Shown in pieces: positions 33,462 through 37,943 of a stretch of 42,132 nucleotides of DNA (positions are counted from its first letter, which is position 1; each line of letters opens with the position of its first letter). Location: the IMG/VR virus record IMGVR_UViG_3300030104_000603, positions 1 through 42,132 of that record. One strand, written 5' to 3'. The notes under the pieces were generated by a model. It had not been told where the DNA came from, did not search any database, and saw only the letters and a program-made list of their open reading frames with translations. A program made the position numbers and the translations under genes. The stretch comes from a virus.

Positions 33462-33507
33462 CTAGAGTAGCCACACTCTAGCACGGGATAATAGGTCTTC
33501 AACCTAT
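33462..33507 (-). other. Two hairpins upstream of the early terminator
   Basis: CTAGAGT-GTGGCT-ACTCTAG has a perfect 7-bp stem. ATAGGT-TGAAG-ACCTAT has a perfect 6-bp stem. They sit 10-50 nt before the terminator and after the last early gene. With it they form a 100-nt stretch of stacked stem-loops that may stabilise or process the early mRNA 3' end. Confidence 0.5.
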
Positions 33508-33569
33508 CTTCTCAGCTATATTGCAGTGAATATTATACAATATTCTGACTCACAAGGCTTGGTGCTACG

Positions 33570-33731
33570 CTATTTGGAATTTGGTAAATGCCAAAAAACA
33601 ATATTATCTTCAATATCGTGGTCTGCACTCTCTAATTCTTTTTTAGTATAAGTGCTTTTATAACCCCAATTTGTATGTCCATATTGTTCTAAGCAATACT
33701 CATCTATTTTTTCTGACATATCTTGTGCCAT
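33570..33731 (-). CDS. 53-residue early protein
   Basis: An ORF translating as MAQDMSEKIDEYCLEQYGHT, with 'YTKKELESADHDIEDNIVFW' near the end. It is acidic, with no membrane segment. A strong AAGGAG site lies 8 nt before the ATG, which itself falls directly after the stop of the preceding small membrane ORF. It is the last early gene before the terminator hairpins. Such small early proteins often target host enzymes; here this is only inference. Confidence 0.6.
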   Translation of the reverse strand: MAQDMSEKIDEYCLEQYGHTNWGYKSTYTKKELESADHDIEDNIVFWHLPNSK

Positions 33732-33732
33732 A

Positions 33733-33834
33733 TTATTTACTCCTTAATAGAAATACTGGCGAGATTAAACCCGCCAATATTATAACTCTTAGCTCAATAG
33801 GTGCTGACCAAAAAATTTCAAATATTTCAATCAT
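33733..33834 (-). CDS. 33-residue early membrane protein
   Basis: A short ORF, MIEIFEIFWSAPIELRV, then a hydrophobic segment 'VIILAGLISPVFLL' and a basic end. It follows the preceding gene by 3 nt and ends just before the next ATG; its last codons contain the next gene's AAGGAG site. This dense packing supports it. It would be a one-pass inner-membrane peptide. Confidence 0.5.
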   Translation of the reverse strand: MIEIFEIFWSAPIELRVIILAGLISPVFLLRSK

Positions 33835-33837
33835 ATC

Positions 33838-34023
33838 CTACTCGTTCATAAACTTAGCTGAAATCATCACGCCAAGTTTATCCTTTCCTAGTACATAACA
33901 AAGTGCTCTCATATAACCTACATCATAAGCAACATTTGAGTAGTCTTCTATTAACTCAAAGTCATTTCTTAGGTCTCTAAGACAATCTGCTAATATCTTC
34001 CTTAGCTCTTTTAGGTCTTTCAT
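33838..34023 (-). CDS. 61-residue early protein
   Basis: A helical charged protein, MKDLKELRKILADCLRDLRN, then 'YDVGYMRALCYVLGKDKLGV'. No known motif is present. The ATG overlaps the upstream stop by 4 nt. Two Cys are present but no metal-binding spacing. It belongs to the early cluster. The function is unknown. Confidence 0.6.
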   Translation of the reverse strand: MKDLKELRKILADCLRDLRNDFELIEDYSNVAYDVGYMRALCYVLGKDKLGVMISAKFMNE

Positions 34024-34205
34024 TTGTCCGCCTTTCTACATACGCCTTTTTCAATAAGCTCTATTGCTGTTCTTCCAAAACGACCTTGTAAAGACCAACA
34101 TAAGCCCGTATCTATCAGGTGTTGCCACGCTTTTATATAAGTGTCTTCGTCTTCACACTCAATAAAACCTTCGGCTATACCCGTTGCTGTATAATTGTCC
34201 ATCAT
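34020..34205 (-). CDS. Small phage protein with 'GxxxRTAxxLIExGxC' motif (DUF7417-like)
   Basis: A 61-residue acidic protein. Its core, 'AWQHLIDTGLCWSLQGRFGR' followed by 'TAIELIEKGVC', matches a widespread short phage protein with the pattern 'W.LQG.YGRTA..LI..G', placed in DUF7417-like groups. No biochemical role is established. It overlaps both neighbours by 4 nt in the early operon. Confidence 0.7.
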   Translation of the reverse strand: MMDNYTATGIAEGFIECEDEDTYIKAWQHLIDTGLCWSLQGRFGRTAIELIEKGVCRKADK

Positions 34206-34408
34206 CTGCCTAGCTTCTTCTTCCTACCCATTGGAAGTTTTTGCCAAGACACTTTATAACTTCCATCTTTTATTATTCTTCCGACATCTACATATTTAAG
34301 CTCAGGGTGTTTAGCTTGAAATGACTTAACAGCTTTTTTATAGCTCATAGCTGTTATAGTTTCCTTTCCGTCGGGAAGTTCACTTTTATGAAAATTAAAC
34401 TCTTTCAT
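34202..34408 (-). CDS. 68-residue basic early protein
   Basis: A protein starting MKEFNFHKSELPDGKETITA and ending in a basic tail, 'WQKLPMGRKKKLGR'. The middle 'SYKKAVKSFQAKHPELKYVD' is a basic helix followed by a beta-like segment. It has nucleic-acid-binding character by charge only. It overlaps the downstream gene by 4 nt and starts 1 nt after the upstream stop. Confidence 0.58.
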   Translation of the reverse strand: MKEFNFHKSELPDGKETITAMSYKKAVKSFQAKHPELKYVDVGRIIKDGSYKVSWQKLPMGRKKKLGR

Positions 34409-34409
34409 A

Positions 34410-34625
34410 TTAGTACCTGTGTTGCTTCATTATTACTTTAAAATGAACATCACATCTAGCATCGTGGCTGTCGCCTATCTGCTCCACCATATCTATAAAC
34501 GCTTTACTGTTCATACCATCTTTAGAAGACATACTCATTTTTTCAACTAAAGGTGCTTTTTTGTTTTTAGAGTCGTGGTCTTCACCTTCAACTCTAATAT
34601 CGTAACTATCAATATAAATTGACAT
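34410..34625 (-). CDS. 71-residue early protein
   Basis: A protein starting MSIYIDSYDIRVEGEDHDSK with a C-terminal 'FIDMVEQIGDSHDARCDVHF'. It is rich in Asp, Lys and Ser with no recognised domain. A TAGGAGT ribosome site precedes the ATG. It heads a block of six tightly packed early genes that ends at the terminator near 33.4 kb. Confidence 0.58.
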   Translation of the reverse strand: MSIYIDSYDIRVEGEDHDSKNKKAPLVEKMSMSSKDGMNSKAFIDMVEQIGDSHDARCDVHFKVIMKQHRY

Positions 34626-34653
34626 ACTTACTCCTATTGTTTGTTTAAAGAAA

Positions 34654-34668
34654 TAGAGCCAAGCTCTA
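34654..34668 (-). terminator. Small hairpin between early genes
   Basis: TAGAGC-TTG-GCTCTA is a perfect 6-bp stem with a 3-nt loop, followed by TTTCTTTAAAC on the minus strand. It lies between the 28-residue ORF and the next gene. It could be a weak terminator or an mRNA-processing hairpin. Confidence 0.45.
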
Positions 34669-34692
34669 AGCTCAGCTCCATTTCAGGTTTAT

Positions 34693-34779
34693 TTAAAATG
34701 GCAACAAACCCCATAGCTTTTGTGCATAAATAAAAGTATAGGTTGCAACCACTTTCGTTTTATATACTAACCAAGACAT
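34693..34779 (-). CDS. 28-residue early peptide
   Basis: A short ORF, MSWLVYKTKVVATYTFIYAQ, ending LWGLLPF. It is preceded by an AAGGAG site 4 nt from the ATG, one of the best ribosome sites in this region. It is hydrophobic and basic and may associate with membrane. The excellent ribosome site is the main support; no family is known. The 34,780-34,948 stretch upstream shows hairpins but no further ORF that I can support. Confidence 0.42.
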   Translation of the reverse strand: MSWLVYKTKVVATYTFIYAQKLWGLLPF

Positions 34780-34916
34780 ATTACTCCTTTATGTTGTATT
34801 AGTTTTTCGGCTTGTTGTTATTGGTTTAGCGACAGTATAATCTAATAATACAATTTTAAACCATAATTTGTAGGGGTCGGCTCACTTAAGGCACTCCTCA
34901 ACCGCTTTTTGTGGAG

Positions 34917-34959
34917 TAGGCGAGTTTCCCCGCCTAGCTCCGATAGGCTTAACGCCTAT
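34917..34959 (-). other. Paired hairpins in the early-region spacer
   Basis: On the minus strand ATAGGC-GTTAA-GCCTAT and then TAGGCG-GGGAAACT-CGCCTA are two perfect 6-bp stem-loops, one enclosing the stop codon of the startless ORF. A further ACTCC/GGAGT pairing (34,893-34,917) competes with the second. The stretch is GC-richer than its surroundings. Confidence 0.5.
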
Positions 34960-35292
34960 TCTTGAAGACTTTTCTCTTGTAGTCTTGCCATTTCTTTTCG
35001 CCGTCTAGTCTGACACGCTCAGTTTTTAAAATACTTAGCTTATCCTTTTCATTAACGCCGTTAGGACATTGACAAGGCATACCTGAATTATCAAACCACC
35101 GACAATCTTCCGTTAGTGTAAAAGTTTGGCTTCCAATTTTAAAAGTTTTTAAATAACCTTTATAGTTTGAGCCGTCCTTTTCAACTAGCGTACTTTTGCC
35201 GTTTAGTCCGCCGTATATCCTAGCAATATATATAAAGTCTTCGGAATATATATCAGGATAATACTTGTTTGTCTCAGGTATTATTTTAACAT
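34949..35292 (-). pseudogene. Open reading frame without a start codon, possibly frameshifted
   Basis: The minus-strand frame is open for 120 codons (35,311 to 34,952) but has no ATG, GTG or TTG in its first 77 codons. An ATG at 35,292-35,290 in the neighbouring frame reads ATG TTA AAA TAA. A -1 slip on the AAAA would join it to the long frame and give a 114-residue product (M-L-K-IIPETNKYYPDIYSEDF...). The sequence looks like protein, with 'GSQTFTLTEDCRWFDNSGMP' and a basic end. TAACTTATAGGAGT upstream is the same 14-mer as before the RNA polymerase gene. Alternatives are a sequencing indel, a decayed gene or a programmed frameshift. Confidence 0.5.
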
Positions 35293-35339
35293 TATATTTG
35301 TTTTTATACTCCTATAAGTTAAATGTTTGTTTGTTTTGG

Positions 35340-35523
35340 GTGTTGTTTAACTCCGCCTGACTTGGCTATCAATGTGAGTTTATTTTATATATTAAATAAA
35401 ACTCAACAGCCCTGACCTAAAAACAACACGCTTTTAGCAATACCCATTACTAAGCTATTGCGGGATTTTATTGCTAGACTTACTTTTATATAAGTCTCAA
35501 AGCGGTCTATTTCTAAACCGCTT
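35340..35523 (-). ncRNA. Cascade of four stem-loops, candidate structured RNA or leader
   Basis: This spacer holds four consecutive inverted repeats. Reading the minus strand: AAGCGGT/ACCGCTT (7 bp), GACTTA/TAAGTC (6 bp), TAGCAATA/TATTGCTA (8 bp, with inner CCC/GGG), and an outer GTGTTGTTT/AAACAACAC (9 bp). The last encloses GGCT/AGCC and TGAGTTT/AAACTCA as one long rod. No ORF is present. The element lies directly upstream of the startless ORF. It may be a non-coding RNA or a regulatory leader. Confidence 0.5.
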
Positions 35524-35529
35524 CGGGTC

Positions 35530-35634
35530 TTATATTTTTGATTTTTTTCTGTGAACGCCTTTAATATCATCTTCAACTAATTTAATAAGACGCTCAAGAG
35601 CTTTCGCAATTCGTTCAAGTGTTTTATTATCCAT
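35530..35634 (-). CDS. 34-residue early peptide
   Basis: A short ORF, MDNKTLERIAKALERLIKLV, ending 'EDDIKGVHRKKSKI'. It is an amphipathic helix with a basic tail. Its ATG overlaps the stop of the preceding gene by 8 nt, consistent with translational coupling. No known family. Confidence 0.5.
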   Translation of the reverse strand: MDNKTLERIAKALERLIKLVEDDIKGVHRKKSKI

Positions 35635-36013
35635 TGACAGCCAACCTTTCAGCATATCTTTTATTTCTAAACTCTTGCTCTTTTGCCTCTTCTTCAGCTT
35701 TCCACTTGTTAAAATATTCTTTTTTTAGCTCCGCTTCATTTGGTACTAAATTAAAAGATTTTTTTAACATTTCTTTTTTGTTTTTTTGATACGTTGCAGT
35801 TTTTACAAGTACGCCGTCAACATAGAAATTGTATTTTTTCTCTTTTCCGTTGTCGCTATGGCTTACACTGTAGCTTCCAAAGTCATATGAATTGTTGGCA
35901 CTTGTACCAACATAAATTTGACTTTTGCTGTAGTCTCTAACGCCTTGAGATTTAGCCATACTTGATTTGTAGCTGTTGTTATATGTATCAATCCAAATTG
36001 GATAGCTTCTCAT
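35627..36013 (-). CDS. Early protein with 'SYPIW' N terminus
   Basis: A 128-residue protein, MRSYPIWIDTYNNSYKSSMA, then 'SQIYVGTSANNSYDFGSYSV' and a beta strand pair 'YNFYVDGVLVKTATY'. The last 50 residues form a charged helix ('NEAELKKEYFNKWKAEEEAK'). The 'SYPIW...SYGVxD...VYVGTS..NS' pattern recurs in small proteins of many phages infecting diverse hosts, none with known function to me. It is the largest gene of the early cluster. Confidence 0.62.
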   Translation of the reverse strand: MRSYPIWIDTYNNSYKSSMAKSQGVRDYSKSQIYVGTSANNSYDFGSYSVSHSDNGKEKKYNFYVDGVLVKTATYQKNKKEMLKKSFNLVPNEAELKKEYFNKWKAEEEAKEQEFRNKRYAERLAVNG

Positions 36014-36102
36014 ATGTGCTCCTTTTTTTGTTTGTTTGTGTTTTCTAACATAATTGCTAGAGACAATAAATAGTTTAATTGTTTCGGCTCTTCAAGCCTC
36101 AT
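36010..36102 (-). CDS. 30-residue early peptide
   Basis: A short ORF, MRLEEPKQLNYLLSLAIMLE, with a basic end. Its TGA overlaps the next ATG by 4 nt, and the ribosome site of the next gene (AAGGAG) lies within its last codons. There is no clear ribosome site of its own. The ATGA junction is the main support. Confidence 0.4.
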   Translation of the reverse strand: MRLEEPKQLNYLLSLAIMLENTNKQKKEHI

Positions 36103-36114
36103 CAGTCTAGCTTT

Positions 36115-36145
36115 GAGCTCAGGCGATACTAGACCGCCTAAGCCC
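36115..36145 (-). other. 11-bp hairpin in the early leader
   Basis: GGGCTTAGGCG, loop GTCTAGTAT, CGCCTGAGCTC pairs over 11 positions on the minus strand with two G-U wobbles. The wobbles would be A-C mismatches on the other strand, which points to a minus-strand transcript. It lies between the first and second early genes. Confidence 0.5.
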
Positions 36146-36159
36146 GTAATTTTTAAAAT

Positions 36160-36366
36160 TTATGCTTTCATTAAATCCTTCATAATCGCTTCAGCTTGAG
36201 TTTTAACAAAAGTATATTCAACTATAGGTTTACTATATTGAGTGTGTTTCATAACTCTATAAGCCAACATATCCGCCATAAAGTCTTTAATGTAAAAAAC
36301 GCCTTTAGTGATACTATAAAAGGTGTCCCCGTCCTTTTCACTAAAAATAGTCTCTTGATTACTCAT
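36160..36366 (-). CDS. First early protein, 68 residues
   Basis: A protein starting MSNQETIFSEKDGDTFYSIT, with 'AYRVMKHTQYSKPIVEYTFV' in the second half. The chosen ATG has TAGGAG 6 nt upstream; a frame extending 25 codons further has no such site. It is the first gene of the early block, downstream of the structured, AT-rich region at 36.4-36.8 kb. The function is unknown; early entry suggests host takeover. Confidence 0.6.
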   Translation of the reverse strand: MSNQETIFSEKDGDTFYSITKGVFYIKDFMADMLAYRVMKHTQYSKPIVEYTFVKTQAEAIMKDLMKA

Positions 36367-36430
36367 TTTAACTCCTATTATTAATTGATTTATATAAATT
36401 CTAGTAAAATTACTAGATACAAACAAACAC

Positions 36431-36566
36431 GGCTTAGTCAATTTTGACCCGTTCCCGTTTTAGGTGTGCTCCGCACATCACCTGAGTGGATTTCCCCTAG
36501 TCCTTAGCGATTATCAACTTGCCGAGATACGAGCTCCGTCCTGAGACTAACTCCACCCGACTAGGG
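36431..36566 (-). ncRNA. Candidate pseudoknotted structured RNA upstream of early genes
   Basis: Within 136 nt the minus strand holds CCCTAGTC...GACTAGGG (8 bp) crossing GGGTGGA...TCCACTC (7 bp, one G-U), in the order A-B-A'-B'. This is either a pseudoknot or two exclusive states. Downstream are AGGT-GAT-GTGC-GGA-GCAC-ACCT (bulged hairpin) and GTCAA-AA-TTGAC. It is far more GC-rich than the flanks and has no ORF. It would form the 5' part of the early transcript. Confidence 0.5.
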
Positions 36567-36671
36567 CACTATTTATTTTTGTATGTAGATAAAAAAAATT
36601 TTAAAAAAAAATAATATCTAACCAATAAACTAATAAAATCCATATGCAAGTAAAAAATGATATAAATGCTT

Positions 36672-36694
36672 AACTGCGTCAACTTGACACAGTT
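36672..36694. promoter_or_regulatory. 23-bp palindrome, operator-like
   Basis: AACTG-C-GTCAA-C-TTGAC-A-CAGTT is a near-perfect dyad with 10 of 11 half-site positions matching. It lies in the divergent region between the minus-strand early genes and the plus-strand small ORFs. It suits a dimeric regulator or a host promoter region (it contains TTGACA on the plus strand), though no good -10 box is seen at the right spacing. Confidence 0.5.
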
Positions 36695-36697
36695 TGA

Positions 36698-36720
36698 GGC
36701 AAGATTAAGGCAAGTATTAA
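36698..36720. repeat. Tandem 11/12-bp repeat
   Basis: GGCAAGATTAA is followed directly by GGCAAGTATTAA, between the 23-bp palindrome and the plus-strand promoter motif. Its function is unknown. It could be part of an operator or origin. Confidence 0.5.
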
Positions 36721-36738
36721 AGTACCCATATTAGAGAA
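36715..36738 (+). promoter_or_regulatory. Phage promoter motif on the plus strand
   Basis: TATTAAAGTACCC then ATATTAGAGAATA matches the recurring motif as well as any minus-strand copy, but it points the other way. It would drive the plus-strand 29-residue ORF and transcription antisense to the endolysin gene. It could also prime replication, as T7 promoters do at the primary origin. Confidence 0.55.
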
Positions 36739-36811
36739 TAAAAGGTAAATACAGCTATTCTATAACTTACTTACTTATTAACTAATTAAATAAAAGAGGA
36801 ATTAAAAAGAA

Positions 36812-36901
36812 ATGAAAAGAATATTTGAAAAGATTATTTATGTATTATTTTGGATAATGCTTATTCTATTAACTTTGATAGCTTCAGCATTTATTAAATA
36901 A
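36812..36901 (+). CDS. 29-residue plus-strand membrane peptide
   Basis: An ORF, MKRIFEKIIYVLFWIMLILL, ending TLIASAFIK: a basic N terminus and a single membrane helix of about 20 residues. GAGG lies 12 nt upstream of the ATG, and a plus-strand phage promoter motif lies about 75 nt further up. It is the best-supported plus-strand gene in the window. The function is unknown; small membrane peptides near genome ends may act in lysis or exclusion. Confidence 0.5.
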   Translation: MKRIFEKIIYVLFWIMLILLTLIASAFIK

Positions 36902-36933
36902 TATTTATAGTTTGTCTGTCTTGATGTGTTGTT

Positions 36934-37086
36934 ATGGATATTAAAGAGAATGAGAAGACAAAAACAAAAGAGAATATAAAAGAGAAAATAAAAAGTAAAA
37001 CACCAAACGAAAAAAACAGACTAGCTCTAACAAACACAAAAAGAAAACAATCAACGGCTTTAGGTGTGCCCTTGCGTGTTCTTTAG
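36934..37086 (+). CDS. Possible 50-residue lysine-rich plus-strand ORF
   Basis: An ORF beginning MDIKENEKTKTKENIKEKIK and ending 'STALGVPLRVL', with about 14 lysines. There is no ribosome site before the ATG, and the sequence is simply purine-rich, so chance is quite possible. It lies 32 nt after the plus-strand membrane peptide and could be co-transcribed. The remaining bases to the endolysin stop (37,087-37,238) carry GT-rich repeats and no ORF that I can support. Confidence 0.25.
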   Translation: MDIKENEKTKTKENIKEKIKSKTPNEKNRLALTNTKRKQSTALGVPLRVL

Positions 37087-37105
37087 GTATGCGTGGCGGG
37101 TGTGC

Positions 37106-37171
37106 GTGTGCCCGTGTGTGTATATAGAGCGTGAGTGTCGCTTTTTGTGTGCGGGGGTGTGCCCGTGTGTG
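37106..37171. repeat. GT-rich direct repeats at the putative genome end
   Basis: GTGTGCCCGTGTGTG occurs exactly twice (37,106-37,120 and 37,157-37,171), and a shorter relative GGTGTGCCCTTGCGTG stands near 37,063. The 110-nt tract is strongly G/T-biased on the plus strand and GC-rich against an AT-rich genome. It lies between the last late gene and the early region, where T7-like genomes have terminal repeats. Confidence 0.55.
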
Positions 37172-37238
37172 CGTAAAAAGTGAAGCCCTACGGGGAAACC
37201 TGTGTCTCGCTGTAGTCGTGATACCTATTCACATTTTT

Positions 37239-37871
37239 TTACTGAATATTTTTGATAATCTTACTTAATTTAACAGCTCTATCAGGTGTTTGTTGAGCCC
37301 AATCAGAGTTTAACATCTCATCAGAAGCTAGTTCCCATTGTCCATTATTCATATAATTTAAAGTATTCTTAAACTTAGACACACCTGTATACCCCATTTG
37401 ATATATCATTTCAGTAAGAACACCAATGGCTCGGTAGTCCATATCAGTTCCTACAAGTCTTAAAGCTCCATCGTGAGCGTTCTTAAAGTCTTTCTCAAAG
37501 ACACCTTCCCAATACTCCTTAGTGTAACCACCTTCAGGTGCTTTCTCTCCTTCTAAAATCTTATGACCAAATCCACCTGTTTTAAAGTTCTCTTTTATTA
37601 TTTCTGCTTCTATTTCTCCGCCTTCAACACGTTTTCTAGTGTATTTTAAATGATAAGGAAGTAACTTATAACCTTCGTGTTTTTTAATTCTTGTCTTTAA
37701 TAATTCAATATCTTTATTAGTATCTTTATTATCCATTTGTTTCGTATGTCCTATCGTTGTCCCTAGAAGTATCGCAGTTACAAGACCCACAGCAATTATC
37801 TTGATGAGTCTCTTTGTCGCAGTGGCACTCGTGTCCACAATTTTCACATTTCTCCATAATTCTATATTCAT
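37239..37871 (-). CDS. Endolysin, GH24-like lysozyme, possible SAR form
   Basis: A 210-residue peptidoglycan hydrolase. The lysozyme domain starts near residue 54: 'LKTRIKKHEGYKLLPYHL' with the catalytic-type Glu in K-x-H-E-G, then 'FKTGGFGHKI' (compare T4 'YTIGIGH'), and a C-terminal 'RAVKLSKIIKNIQ'. With this start, residues 22-41 ('LIKIIAVGLVTAILLGTTIG') are a weakly hydrophobic Gly/Thr-rich helix, as in SAR endolysins that lyse without a large-hole holin. An alternative ATG at 37,736 gives a soluble 165-residue enzyme and leaves the upstream DNA to a Cys-rich ORF in another frame. A candidate promoter lies upstream. Confidence 0.82.
   Translation of the reverse strand: MNIELWRNVKIVDTSATATKRLIKIIAVGLVTAILLGTTIGHTKQMDNKDTNKDIELLKTRIKKHEGYKLLPYHLKYTRKRVEGGEIEAEIIKENFKTGGFGHKILEGEKAPEGGYTKEYWEGVFEKDFKNAHDGALRLVGTDMDYRAIGVLTEMIYQMGYTGVSKFKNTLNYMNNGQWELASDEMLNSDWAQQTPDRAVKLSKIIKNIQ
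37729..37857 (-). CDS. Cysteine-rich metallothionein-like small protein overlapping the endolysin
   Basis: A 42-residue ORF in the +1 frame relative to the longer endolysin frame. Residues 4-28 read CENCGHECHCDKETHQDNCC then GSCNC, giving eight Cys and three His in 25 residues, followed by a polar tail. This is a convincing metal-binding pattern like the small Cys-rich proteins of marine phages. Its stop overlaps the internal endolysin ATG at 37,736 by 8 nt, a junction type seen elsewhere here. No clear ribosome site precedes its ATG. Either this ORF or the N-terminal helix of the endolysin, or both, is expressed. Confidence 0.5.
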   Translation of the reverse strand: MEKCENCGHECHCDKETHQDNCCGSCNCDTSRDNDRTYETNG

Positions 37872-37920
37872 AAGAAGAGTGAGTAAGTAAACAGCTATAG
37901 TAATAGCTTTAACCTTTGTC

Positions 37921-37943
37921 TTCCCTAATACGGGTACTTAAAT
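37921..37943 (-). promoter_or_regulatory. Candidate phage promoter (endolysin)
   Basis: The minus strand reads ATTTAAGTACCCG then TATTAGGGAAG, overlapping the terminase stop and about 50 nt before the endolysin and Cys-rich ORFs. It differs from the consensus at one A in the AAAG block. It may raise endolysin expression late in infection. Confidence 0.55.

Noticed and set aside
36481-36566. Group I intron or HDV-like ribozyme at the structured early leader
   Set aside because: Elements such as GACTA and GGGGAAA are present, but the order of pairings does not match a group I core, and the short GAAA joint leaves no room for an HDV P4 domain.
36676-36720. Sigma-70 promoter using TTGACA in the 23-bp palindrome
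   Set aside because: At 16-18 nt spacing no acceptable -10 box is present on the plus strand, and the minus-strand version is also weak.
33265-37238. Integrase gene and attachment site, as in some pelagiphages, near the RNA polymerase
   Set aside because: No reading frame of sufficient length exists in this region and no tyrosine-recombinase motif is seen anywhere in the window.
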